NCBI GenBank assembly: GCA_030844895.1
Contig: CM061227.1
Coordinates: 74,527,075-74,591,074 of the forward strand
Source of the DNA: Ambrosia x helenae
Lineage: Eukaryota; Streptophyta; Magnoliopsida; Asterales; Asteraceae
Direction of reading: 5' to 3'
Length of the DNA: 64,000 nucleotides
Within the stretch, counting starts at the first letter, position 1, and each line of letters opens with the position of its first letter. Of this stretch, positions 10,971 to 23,376 are shown piece by piece. A program made the position numbers and the translations under genes. Under the pieces are notes generated by a model. That model saw only the letters and a program-made list of their open reading frames with translations. It was not told where the DNA came from and did not search any database.

Positions 10971-11507
10971 TGTTAGTGCGTAGGATGGTCAAAACTACAA
11001 AGATAGTGATCAAACAAGTTTGATTCAGGTGCGGAATCCCTGAATCAATCACAAAATGATAATAATATCAACAAAACACAGAAATCATCTTTAAAAGCTT
11101 CATTTCATTCATAAAAACACTCAATTACACGTTAAAATAAGGTTTACAATCAAACTATGACGTGAATTAAGTTTACACAAAACCCTAGGGAGAGACTCAA
11201 ACAGGAGGGAAACAAAAATGACCAAAAACTTACATTCAAAATGAGCTTAACCTATTTATAGGCCTGCACATTCGCCCATATTGCTTGGTCGAATGTGCAG
11301 GTTCGCCCATTCATCATGGTCGAACCAAGCTATACATTAACATCTATTCTACCTTCGACCTCCTATCTCTCCTTCGCACCTTTTCCTCTCCTTCGCACCT
11401 TCTGAAATCTTCATTCGCCCATTCAATCTTCCTTCGCCCATTTGTCAAAACACACTAACATATGTTAATTGTAATCCAAAGCATTAGTCGCACAAAATGC
11501 ATCTACA
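10971..11507 (-). repeat. 3' LTR of element D (537 bp)
   Basis: It begins (plus strand) TGTTAGTGCG and ends CATCTACA. A palindromic TATA box, CCTATTTATAGG, is at 11251-11262. Downstream of it in transcription terms, motifs TTCGCCC, TTCGACC, TTCGCACC and GGTCGAA cluster at 11268-11450. It is nearly identical to 25637-26173. Confidence 0.93.
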
Positions 11508-11520
11508 AACTCCCCCTCGA
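11508..11520 (-). promoter_or_regulatory. polypurine tract of element D
   Basis: On the minus strand TCGAGGGGGAGTT directly precedes the 3' LTR, the expected site for second-strand priming. The ORF3 stop codon (11521-11523) abuts it. Confidence 0.85.
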
Positions 11521-14500
11521 CTATTGCTTGGATTGTTTACGCTCTTGATCCATCCTCTTGTTCATAAGCTTTATGTGCAGTAACGTCTTTTGTTCTTTAG
11601 TCATCACCGGTTCAAACACTTGTTTCGGCCTTTTCTTTTTTACATCAGGAGCATCTTGAATCTTCACGAACTTCCCAAGCTTCTTATCAAAATCGCATCC
11701 AGTATTAATATGATAAGCAAAGCACAGAAATACCACACGCTGGTATTTACTTGCTTGTTCAGCATCCTTCACATCACTAAATATCGGATTGTAATACAAC
11801 ATAATGATATCCTCATGTGAACAATTCACCAACCACATAGGATCAAATATGTGTATTTTCTTGAAATTCTTTTCACCATCCTTCAATACAATCACAGCCT
11901 CTGCAATCTTCCAATCATAATACCACCAGATAAAGTCTTTCGTAAAGTGTTGTGGAATCTGCAATAGCGGAATATGTTTCTACACTTTCGGTGGTTTGTA
12001 CTTTAGAGTCACCTTGGGCAAACCGGTAATAGTATCAATGTCTTTCTTGTGAACAATCCGCTTTGGATACTGAGGTGCAAACAAATTCCACTTCGTCCTG
12101 CTTTCCCTCGCCATTCGATCAGCAAAATAAGCAATGTGATCGTTTGAGGATCCAGTCAACCTATGTCGGCAAATATCACGAATAGCCCAATACGGGAGAG
12201 TCTTCAGATCATGAAATCTGTCAAAATACAATATCCCCTTCTCCCACTTAACGGCTACACACTTCAACTGCTTTATAAACTTCCAACCCAACGCCCTTCC
12301 TTTAAGCATCTCGTTGTGAAGTTTATAAAAGCTCCCTGAATCTCTGCTTTCGGACGATTGGCTTCTTTCTCTTTCAGTTTCCTCAGTAACTCTTTCAAGC
12401 TATCAGATTGTTCGATATTCGGTTTATGATGCCCCTTAAATACTTCTTCAACAAACTTATCACTCTTTTCTCTAGCAAGTTTCTCGGCTTCTTTTAGTAA
12501 TTCTTCAGTGAAAGCAGCAAATCCAGAATCTTTATCTTTCTTGAAATATTCTGGATACTCTTCACTGGTTATATCTTCAATTTCAATTTCCTCAAACGCA
12601 GATACGTCACGATCATCAGAATGATTTCCAGCTTCCTTTTCAGGTAGATTAGGAATCTGGTTATCAGCTAATAGTTCTTCCAAAGTTTTTCCAACCTGCT
12701 TTGCCAAACCTTCCAAAATCTCCTTTGACATTGTTGCAGAAACTTCACCATCTTCTAAATCTGGATCATTATAATCCAATTCAAGCATCCTGTCACTAGA
12801 TTCAAAGATCTCAGAGAATTTACTAGTCATGTCGATCGTCCAGACTCGATCAGTTAGCATCTGGCGATACATCTGTTTATCATTTTCAGACAATGACTTC
12901 AGCTTTTCATTCCAAAAGATCGTATCATCATCAACCGATCCTCCAGGAGCTTTAGAACTAGATTCACCTCCTTCTCCAGATCCACGTTTCTTATACTTAT
13001 ACTTATCTGTATCGTCATCATCATTATCATCATCATCATCAAATGCAGAGCTGCCTCCATCACCAGATTCACCATCCGAACCATCATCATCTCCATCATC
13101 CTTCTTCTTCTTCTTTTGAGGAGCGTTCCCAGCATCTTCATCAAGATCCTCATCTTCCTCCTCCTCATTATCAGATGGTTCAAAATTAACCTGCTCTTGT
13201 TCTTTATCCTCTTCACCTTCTTTTAGCTGAGGAGCTCGAGAGTACAAATCTTTTATCAGATTGTCCATGTGCTTGTTACTCTCTTTTAGCTTCTTGTTGT
13301 CTTCTTTCAAAGCTATGTATCGTCTGGTGTTTCTTTGTTCGTGTTTCAACAACTTCTTGTTTTCTTTGCGAAGTCGTTTGATTTCAGCTTCAAGTGCTTC
13401 CTGATTGTCATCTGATGTCTCAACAACGTCTAACATCTTCTGATCGTTGTTCTTCATTTTCTCAATCTCTGCTTGCTGCTGACTAATTATTTTCATCATA
13501 TCAGCTAGCTTCCGGTTCACAGTATTCATCACATCGCTATCAACTATGACCTTTAGAGTAGAAGCTTCAGCATCAGCAGGCAGCTTTCCTTTCTTGATCT
13601 TCTTTAACACTCTTTCCAGTGCATCATTGAATTTATCAATAGGTAGATCAGTCTGTTTCTCAGTTCCTGATGATGTTTTCTGTTTCTTAGCAGCTGGACT
13701 TGTAACCGGTGATTTCGAGCTAGATGCTGGTGGAAGTTTCTTTCCAGCAACTAATGATTCAATCTCTCTAGCTCGCTTCTCCATGGGCTTTAACACTTTT
13801 TCCTTTTTCTTGAATTGGGGCTTCTTTGGTTTCTCCCCTTGTACTGGCGATCCAGGAAAATCTCCTGATCCCAAACCTAATCCCTCATCATCTTCATCTA
13901 AGTGAATAGGGCTCTTAGTTCTCTGTTCCTCCACTGATCTATTCAGACTAGCAGACTCACCAGCCACAGTGGCCTTGGGCGTGGTGCTATTTACAGTCTC
14001 TTCATCATAATCCCATCGCTCATCTTCTTGCGTCTCTTCAGAATTAACCGACGCTTCATCCACAAGATGTAAACCTTTCTTTGCCATACTTTTGTGCCTT
14101 CTTGACGTACTTCTCTTCTTGGCTGGTTCAGCTTCAGCTTGAACTTCAATCCTTATCTCTTTCTCTTTACCTTTACCACTCTTTGCTCCCACATTAACTA
14201 CCTGACGCTTTCGTTTTGCTTCAGGATCAACAGGATGTAATGGATTGTCTTCGTCCGATGCACTGTCAGCATGCCTCACCTTATCTTTTCCAGGATCCAC
14301 ATAATAATATTTACTAAGTGACCAAATAAACGTCTCACTGGTGGTCTTTCATTTACAGACAACCCCTTGTAAGCCTTCATTCTAGCAAGAGTATTAATGT
14401 TCATATGCTCCTGAACAATAATCTGCTTTGGGTCTCTCTTCAAGTTCTTATACTTCAAATCAAAAATCATCTGAAGGAATCTAGGATATAACATAAACTT

Positions 14501-15098
14501 CCTAGTCCTTGTACCTCTCACTGGTTCCAACAAGTGTTCCATAAGCATTCCTGATACATTGAACGGTTTGTTCAATATAAGTGCTACCATCAACGAGCTT
14601 ATACTTTTCCTCATCAGATCATAACCACCAGCTGCTGAACCGAAGACATGTATCATAACATGTGCTAAGTACTTGAATTGAGGACAGAGCTTTCCTTTGT
14701 GTAACGAACCATCAGTAATTGGTCCGTTATACTTCATTCTGAGAAAACACTTCCTTTGTTCAGTCCAGCTGAGTTCTCTGGGATCTGTCTTTTCGTCTCC
14801 AAGTTTCAACGCTTCCCGAATATCATTCTCTGACACCATCCCAGAAGTCCATTTTCACGTTTATCCAGAACTCCTGTAACAAATCTCTGTAAATAATAGC
14901 AGGTGTAGCAATTGCATCGATCACCCGGCTCCTCTTCAGAAACTCGATAATCCTAGTAAACTCCGTATGCTTCTTCACGTCACCAAGATATGCACAGTAG
15001 TTGTGCGCATTCTCAAATGGTAGAATATCAGTCTTCGCTGTCTCGGCAGCCTGTGAGGATGATCCAGCAGGAACACTCGTATCTTCCTGTTCAGACAT
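11521..15098 (-). pseudogene. element D ORF3 (Sirevirus env-like position), frameshifted
   Basis: The third ORF lies between pol and the 3' LTR, about 1190 codons. It starts at MSEQEDTSVPAG (15098). A conserved N-terminal module reads FLKRSRVIDAIATPAI then EFWINVKM, parallel to KSQYFTALTIDPPV and EFWANAETV in ORF3 of element C; LYPRFLQM occurs in both types. Next comes a long Lys/Glu-rich region with a coiled coil (about 13250-13550) and a very acidic Asp/Ser stretch (about 13000-13200). A C-terminal module (YDWKIAEAVIVLKDG, PMWLVNCSHEDI) ends at the polypurine tract. I see no signal peptide or clear membrane span, so the old label envelope-like is positional only. Frame changes near 14830, 14290 and 12290 and a TAG at 11980 break it. 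Function unknown. Confidence 0.8.
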
Positions 15099-17403
15099 GG
15101 TTAAAACTGCAAAACAAATCAAGTAAACGCGTTAAAAACAAACAAAATAAACAAAAATTGAAAATTTGGTTTTTGAATTCTACATTCGCCCATTTAAAGG
15201 TTCGAATGAGAAATTTTTGGTACGAAAGTGAAGTTTCAAGGGTTCGAATGTGAAAAGTTTTTGAAAAATGTTTCAATCGCCCGTTTGACTTCATTCGCCC
15301 ACATAAACCTTTTCCTTCGCCCGTTTTTGCACGTTCGATCGTTCGTAAAGGGGCGAAGGTGTCAGTTCTTCATTTCAAATTTCAATTATGCAATCCTCTT
15401 AGTTTTAACTTGTCATTTTGATTCATCTAACACCTAAAACCTCCGATAAAGCTTTCCTAACAATCAATTTTATCAGTTATTTATTGAATTAGTGTTTTAT
15501 AACAAAAACTAGGGTTCGAATGACTTTAAACAATCGAGTATGCATTCTGGTCATGTTTAAACCATTGTTTTTGCATATTCTCCCCCTAAAACACTCATTC
15601 AGTGAATCCCTATCAAAAATAAGTGCAATTATCCTGTTTAAATCCCTGTTTTATAGCAGTTAGGGCACGAACTGAAAATTAGTGATTAATCAATCAAAAC
15701 ATGATGATAACCTGTAATAAGTGGTGCAAAATGATCAGGATAATCAGACGAACACAATGGTATGATTTAAAAGCAACGAGCAACAAGTGGTCTTAAGGTC
15801 AGAATTTTTGAAAAAAATTTCGAATGGGTCGAATGAGCAGATAAGGCTTTATATAGGCTGCTCATTCGCCCGTTCATAGTGGTTGAAGGTGAAGCTTTTG
15901 TCTCCTTCGCCCCTAATTAAAGGTGCGAATGAGACATAAGGGTTCGAAAGAAAAAATGTCTTAAGAACTCTCACATTCGCCCAAATTGAAACGTACGAAT
16001 GAACAAAAAATTCCTCCTTCGACCCAACGAAGGGGCGAAAGTGAACAAGAATTTTTGAAAATGTTACCAAATCTCAAAATCGAGTCCCGTTCAAAATGTT
16101 TTTCAACTTTTAAGCATCCGACAATCATATTTTCTCATTTCAAGATTACAAAGCTCAAATGGTCCATCAAGGTTTAGAAAATCGTCATCAACCACCATCA
16201 GCTATCAAAAATAAGATAGAAATGTAGAATCTTTTTGGATTTTCTAAAGTTTATGTTAAAACACACCTAAAATCTTTTTGAGTTTTGCAATTTTTGACGA
16301 GAAATATAAAATGCAGAATTGTAAAGATAAAGCAGTAAATGTTTTGGGATTTCCGGTAAAGGGATCATATCAGTTATTGAGAAATCTGATCACACCGTTG
16401 ATCTTTTTGATTATTATCATTAAAGACAATTTATGATCTGACAATTGCTGATATTGTGATCCACATAAACTCACATGCAGACTTTTGTGCAGTGCTTTAA
16501 ACTGATACGATTATGAATAGTATAAACATAATTGTCTGTGGTTCCCACGCACACGACATACTCCCGTATCAAGAAGTAAATGCACAAAGACTCATTGTAA
16601 AGCGTGATTATGCTTTCGTCGTCTGTAATTTACAAGGTATGATGCACAGAGGTATGCAGGTCAGCAAATTAATGCAGCAAAGTAACATGTGCACTCTACC
16701 AGGTTGAGGACTGATATCAATCATGATTTGCATCAGTGATTAATACGATGTAATAGATAATCTTTGATTATCATAAAACATGGAAAGTTCCTCAATTCGG
16801 TAACTTTAGGATTTGGCTTAAAGCTCTTTTATAAAGACACCCTATCTGATCTAGGTCCGTAATGACTTACAGTAGAAGATCAGAGAGGCTATCCCCAGAC
16901 AACTAATAACATAACGACCCAAAACCTCCGAGTTGTGAAAAAATACCCTATCAAACGAAATTACGGTACTAAGACCATATGCCCATGAGGAGTTCATCCA
17001 CACATCAATTCGTTTGATATGTATGTATCAGGCACGCAGTAATAGGTCTACGAAGCCTATCAGCATATCACACAGACTCAGACACACGCCCTATATAGTA
17101 TTACATTTCTTTAGAATGTGTCAGATCCCCACTGATGTACTATCATTTCCCCTTTTTCTCCAGGAAATCATTTTTGGTTTTTCTGATTTTTATAAATTTT
17201 TTAATTTACTGTTCCCAAGGATAAGCTGGAGCATTTCAAATATGTGACTGCCCAGATATCGTTTGTTCACAGAAATCTGACGGCATTAATCTAAGGGAAG
17301 AAGATATAGCAGTCAGCAAAGAAATTTTCTAATTTTTATGGATTTTGAAAATTTTCCAATGTTTTTGGATTTTCTAATTTTTCTGAAAAATAGTAAAACT
17401 AAA
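15099..17403 (-). other. non-coding spacer between pol and ORF3 of element D
   Basis: About 2.3 kb without a credible gene. Two clusters of TTCGCCC / TTCGACC / GGTTCGAA motifs lie at 15180-15370 and 15830-16050, like those in the LTR and leader. The remainder (16080-17400) is AT-rich and includes T/A-rich runs at 17160-17210 and 17320-17400. It may hold signals for an ORF3 transcript; none is recognisable. Confidence 0.6.
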
Positions 17404-20400
17404 CTAAAACACGATAAACTGAGGTGGTGACCAGTCTTGTTTTTCTTTAATACCGTTAGCTTTCAAAAGATATTCAAATCTCAATTTATCAAAAGCTTTG
17501 GTAAAAAGGTCTGCGCGTTGGTAATCAGTGTGGATTTTGACCATATCGATCAACTCTTTAGCATAACAATCACGGATAAAATGGTATTTAATCCGGATAT
17601 GTTTAGCCTTTGAGTGATTATTAAGTCTTTTGTTAATGCGATTGCGGCTTCATTATCACAGTAAATAGGGGTTTTAAGAAATTGCAAACCGTAGTCCACC
17701 ATCTGTTGTTGGATCCAAAGAACCTGTGAGCAGCAGCTCGATGCTGAAACGTATTCTGCTTCACATGTGGATAATGCAACTGCGGTCTGTTTCTTGCATT
17801 GCCAGGTCACGAGCCTGCTCCCCATAAACTGACATCCAGCCGTTGTGGATTTGCTGTCTTTGTCACAGCCGCCCCAATCTGCATCACTAAAAGCGATTAG
17901 GTCAAAATTATCATCATTAGGGTACCATAGTCCTCTCGACGGACAACCCTTCAGATATATAAGGATACGTTTGACAGCTGCAAGATGACTCTGTTTCGGC
18001 TTCGATTGATAACGTGCACAGAGACATGTGGCAAACATTATATCAGGTCTAGAGGCGGTGAGATACATTAGAGATCCGACGATTGCTCTGTATGTAAAAG
18101 GATCAGTTAGCTCCCCCTTAGCGTCAACACCAATCCCGTGATTAGGTTGTATTGGGGTATCCATCAGCTTCGAATCATCCATCTGGAATCGGCTCAAGAC
18201 TTCAGAAACGTATTTCGTATGGTGAATAAAGATCCCCGTTGGTCTTTGTTCCACCTGCAAGCCTAGGAAAAACTGCATCTCTCCCATTGCACTCATCTCG
18301 AACTTTTCCTGCATAACACGTTCAAATTCTCTGCATAGATGTTCGTTAGTAGACCCAAATATAATATCGTCAACATAAATCTGGACCAGAAGCAAGTCAT
18401 CGCCTGTTCGTTTAGTGAACAGGGTGCAATCTACCAAACCTCGCTTAAATCCTTTTGAAAGAAGATACGTGCTCAGCTCCTCATACCATTGCCTTGGAGC
18501 TTGGTGGAACCCGTAGAGAGCTTTGTTTAAAACGTAGACCTTATCCCGGTGAATAGGATCTTCAAAGCCTGGTGGTTGACCTACATATACTTCCTCCTTG
18601 ACCACACCGTAGAGAAACGCGCTCTTGACATCCATTTGATACACCTTAAATTTCTTGAATGATGCAAACGCCAGAAACATTCGAATTGCCTCTAAGCATG
18701 CAACTGGTGCATAGATTTCGTTGTAATCGATTCCCTCCACTTGATGAAATCCTTGTACAACCAAACAAGCTTTGTTCCTTACGATCACTCCTCTATCATC
18801 CTTTTTGCATTTGAAAACCCACTTCGCTTCAATCTTCTTTCTTCCCGGGGGCAAATCTGTCAGTGTCCAAACACCAAGTTTCTGAAACTGCAACAACTCC
18901 TCTTGCATTGCTTCCACCCAAGCGTCGTCCAAAAGAGCATCCTTGTAAGTTTGCGGCTCAACCTGCGAAACATAACAAGCAAAAGACCAGTCATTCTGAA
19001 AACCAGATTTTTGTATTTTGGCATATAAAGCAAGATTGCCAAGGTTTTCCGGTGAGTTAGCATTCCTCAATTGACCTCTCGTCATCACACTGCTACCAAG
19101 ATCACCAATAACCTGCTCAATCGGGTGAATTCGATATATCCGAGATTCCGGATAATCTGGTACTTGGACTCCCGTCTGAGTAGTTAAATTCTCTGCAGAA
19201 ACCAGATCATTACCCACATTCGATGATGAAGCACCATTTGTAGTTGGGTTCACTGGTGGTGTCACTATAGCATGATCTAAGATGCTTCACTTGTAACATC
19301 ATCGTCGTCATCTTCTGATTCTGATGAATTCAACGTTGTGAAAGCTTCTTGAAAAACTCTTCTTCAACGACAGGAACATTGGTATCATTAGAAGCTGCTT
19401 GAGGATTCACGGTGATCGGACGCACCAACGGTGATGTCACTGCGTTTTCGACCTCGTAATATAAACGTAACACAACCTCTTCAACCAAGCTATCTAGGTT
19501 GAATGATTCAAAGAAATCTTTGTAATCAAACATCCAGTCTGGACCGCTTCCCTGTAAATTCTGAGTATACCGTTGTACTTCAACGTTAGCCCACTCCTCG
19601 ACCTGACGAGTCCTTTTGTTGAATACCCGTTTGAGCGGGGTTGCATATCCAACAAAGTATCCTTCCTCAGCCTTCGGTGCGAACTTCTCAGATGGATTAA
19701 GCATAGTACAAGGAGCTCCAAACGGTTCTAGATACTTTAAATTCGGCTTTCGACGATTCAACAGTTCATAAGAAGTTTTGCCAAACTTCTTCACCGTTAA
19801 AACACGATTAAGAGTATAACAAGCTGCGTAAATTGCTTCGTTCCAGAACATTACTGGAAGATTTGAGTCCGCAAGCATTGTCCTCGCCGTTTCAATTAGA
19901 GTTCTGTTTTTAAGTTCCGCGACACCGTTCTGTTGTGGGGTATACGGAGCACTGTATTCATGATGAATACCTTTGTTTTCACAAAGATCGTCCATCTGTG
20001 CATTTTTAAACTCTGTCCCATTATCACTCCTAATCCTCTTGATCTTGAGACCATAGATATTTTCTAGACGAGTGAACAGAACTTTCAAATTATCAAACGT
20101 GTCGCTCTTTCGGTGTAAGCACATAACCCATGAAAATCTTGAAAAATCATCAGTCACCACAAGACAGTATAATTCCCCAGCATGACTCTTACGCTTGACC
20201 GGTCCGAATAGATCCATGTGCAAACGTTCAAGTGGCAGTTCAACGGAATTAATTTTCTTTGGCCTATGGGATTGTTTGTGCTGCTTACCCTTTTTACAAC
20301 TCACACACTTGTCATTTAAGTGAAAATGTTTGACGTTCACGCCTGTGACAAGTTCATTCTTCACCAATTGATTCATCTTTCTTAGGTGAATGTGTCCCAT

Positions 20401-20862
20401 TCTCCTGTGCCACATAATGGATTCTTTTTCTGTAGCCTTAGAGAGGAAACACGTGACTTGGCCTTGGGTGGTCATTGCTTTTGACATATCGAGAATGTAC
20501 AAGTTGTTCACTCTCGGCGCCTTTAACATCACCCACTCTTTTGGTAACTCGAAACCCGGCTTGAGTATGTAACAAGATTTGTCGTCAAAGTACACAGAAA
20601 ATTGTTTGTCACATATCTGACTGACACTGAGCAGATTGTAATCTATTTGCTTCACATAGGAAATTCTCTCAAAACTCACAATTCCATTGCTCACACTACC
20701 CTCCATGGTAATATAACCTCCTTTGTTCCCTGCAAACGCTACATAACCTCCATTGATGTTTCTAATATCAAATAGTAGCGAAAGATCCCTTGTCATGTGA
20801 CCAGAAGCTCCACTGTCAACAATCCAAAGACTGCTCACAGGGCCAGCTGAAGCTCCCTGCAC
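17404..20862 (-). pseudogene. element D pol: protease, integrase, reverse transcriptase, RNase H
   Basis: Starting at the GTGCAGGG junction (20862), protease shows WIVDSGASGHMTRD. The HHCC GAG-pre-integrase reads MWHRRMGHIHLRK and CVSCKKGKQHK. Integrase has [18 protein letters not shown] and QQNGVAELKNRTLIE with the catalytic D, D and E kept. Reverse transcriptase follows with [22 protein letters not shown] and [13 protein letters not shown]. RNase H shows AFSDADWGGC, STCEAEYVSAS and YCDNEAAI. Together these copy genomic RNA and insert the cDNA. A frame change plus stop near 19265-19330 separates integrase from reverse transcriptase, and another near 17630 shifts the RNase H tail, which ends at TAG 17404-17406. 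A usual Arg is Cys in APVACLEAIR, a possible CpG-decay change. Confidence 0.92.
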
Positions 20863-20878
20863 ATATCAAGTAAAGAAG

Positions 20879-23376
20879 TTAGATTTTTCGGGGGACCCAA
20901 GCATGTTTGGTCTTGGGTCTTTGAACAGTTTGTTTCAAAGTTTTAGATTTCTCAGATTTTTCACAAACATCTTGATTTTTATCACCTTTTTCTTTTCACA
21001 CAAATCTTTCTCATTCTCAGATTTCACATTTTGTTGTGAAGTTGAAGCACCCTCAGAACCCTTTGGCGACCAAGATTGTTCAGATCTTTTCAAGATCCGA
21101 ATCTGAGATTTTGGGATCTCAGCCGGTTTCTTTACTTCATCCTTGAACGATACCTTTTTGGTTACCTTCTCTGATTTAACAGAGACAGGTCCAACTGTTG
21201 GTTTGACATTAGGTTTAACAGCAACCTTTTTGTTGTCAACAGTTGCGTTCACCATTGGTTTCTTCAACGGTTTCTCAGTGGCTATCCGGTTGCGTCTATC
21301 ATATGTCATCGGACGATTTTCCCTCCTTTTGAAATAATTGCTTTGGTTATAAAAAGGTGCTGGTTGAGGGACAAACCGTCTCTATGGATAACAGTGATTA
21401 TCGACCGGACATTCATACTTTTGCTTCATCTCCACCTCGTGCCTCTTGTGTTGTACATACGGGCAGTCGGAAAGTAAATTCCCCCTCTCCCCGCACTTAA
21501 AACACGCACGGTACTCTTCATAATTTTCCTTGACATTCGACTTAGAATAACTAGCGATAGGATATTGATCATCCATACACCTTCTTCTTAAACTCTCAGG
21601 AGCGGGGTCCTTTGAGTAAGTCGGCTCAAGAAAACCATTTGACTTATCTTTTGGTTTAACAAACTGTGTGACATTGACCTTTGGTTCTTTAGGAATATCC
21701 GAATGAATTTTCTTTAAAATTGTTGGAGGAATATCATTTGTTCGCTCATGTTTCGGGAACCAAATGGTACTTTCCTGCCAGATCATTTCAATTTTTGAAT
21801 AATTTGCAAATTGAATCAGATATTCTTCATCAGAACTGATCTTATCAGAGCCTTGCATCCGATAGAAAACTTTGACAGGTTTATCACACGATTCATTTTC
21901 TTTTTCATCTGACTTTTCAATTTTCTTCTCAATTTTCTTTTCAACTTTCTTTTCAACTTTCTTTTCAACAGGCTTCACTGATTGATTCTTTCTATGAACG
22001 TTAGCCATGGGATGGACAATCTAAGATGGTGAAACAGGTTTAGTATTGATGATGTGATTTTCATCAGGAATATCACTCACTTTTTCAACAACCGTCTCAG
22101 ACTGTTCATCCTCTTCATCAGAATCATCAGCAGCAACAACACCCTCATTATTTCCTAGAACAGGTCTAACATCAGAATACGGGTCTCCCACACTAGATGT
22201 GTTTGACTCGTTATCCGATGTAGAGTCAGATTTAACTGAGCTCTCCGGTTCTATTGAATGTAAATTATGGTTTTCAAACAACACCGGAGCTGGGACAGCT
22301 TTGTAGTTTGCACTACTAGGCTGTGAAGGCTCTTCTATAATGTGGTCAACAACATAAGCGATGTGCTTATAGCTCTCAAGCTTTTTGTTTACTTTCTCTG
22401 CAAAGCACTTGATGGTGGCCATTTCAAGTTTGGTGTTTTCTAAATCATTGATATAATTATTTATGGCCATTTGTTTTAAAGACAAAGTCTTTTTCAATTC
22501 CGAAACGTCTTTCTTATAACCATCAAGTACTCTGTTAAACTCTTTTGATTCTTTTTTATATGATTGACAGTTGATTTTTGCACTCTCAAGTTGAACCTTG
22601 AGTTGCTTATTTTCATCTGTCAATTTATCACAAGTTTTTCAATGTTTAACACAAGTTGAATTAGAATTAATAGCAGATTCGGTACTTACCTGTTTTGGAG
22701 GTTCTGTCATGGCCATCAGTGCAAAGTGTGCTTCCTACCCAGCGAAAAACTTGGAGTAATCAATTCTGGAGCAAGCATCATCCACTATGCATGCTTTCCG
22801 TGTCATTAAGAAGTCAGCTTCAGCAAGCAACTGGTCAATGTCATCATCCAGTGAGTTAACACTAGATTCAGAATCAGAATCACTCTCCTCATCAGAATAA
22901 GTAGAATCAAATTGCTCTGGAATATCAGCAACCGAGTCAAGAATCATTCCAGACTTCTTCTCTTCAACATCAACATTCATCTCATCATTCAACTCTTCAA
23001 TCTTCAACTCACTCATCTTCTCAGTCACAATCTCTTCTTCAACCTCCACCGATTCATCCAAGTTCATTTGCTGTGCCACACAAGCCACATTACCAGTAGT
23101 AATTTCTTCAACTCCTAACTGCATACCGGTCCAATCAAAACCCTCATCCTTTTGTATCACCAAAGGTTGATTTAGGTTCTCGGTTTGGGTTTGTGTGTTT
23201 GGTGTAGAGATGGGAATGATTGTTCGGTTTGAATTTTGTTGTGTTTGGTTTTGGTTTTGTGTTGTCGATTGTCTGGCATTGTTATTTTGTTGGGTATTTT
23301 GACGGTTTTGATAGTTGTTTTGAGGTTGAAAGCTTGAAATGTTGGGACTTTGGTATGATACTTGGTTTTGATTTTG
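20879..23376 (-). pseudogene. element D gag C-terminal extension, interrupted
   Basis: This continues gag in frame after the TGA at 23377. A Gln/Asn-rich stretch contains TQTQTEN, resembling a dynein light chain (LC8) TQT site, a feature reported for Sirevirus gags. An acidic segment follows (EEESDSDSE type, about 22870), then a coiled coil (22290-22620, NKQLKVQLESAKINCQ). A second zinc knuckle, CFKCGERGNLLSDCP, is at about 21500. Basic repeats (KKVEKKVEKKIEKK) lie at about 21940. It ends with HAWVPRKI and TAA at 20879-20881. Stops at 22735 (TAG, where TGG is likely) and about 22630, and a frame change before 20935, break it. The end falls 17 bases before the pol start. Confidence 0.8.

Noticed and set aside
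12829..13119. Plus-strand Ser/Pro-rich ORF
   Set aside because: It is antisense to the acidic Asp/Ser region of D ORF3; low-complexity shadow.
11521..15098. ORF3 as a retroviral envelope
   Set aside because: No signal peptide, fusion peptide or membrane anchor is visible; only the position matches.
16513..16707. Plus-strand 64-codon ORF in the D spacer
   Set aside because: No motif, composition unlike neighbours' coding sequence, lies in the non-coding spacer.
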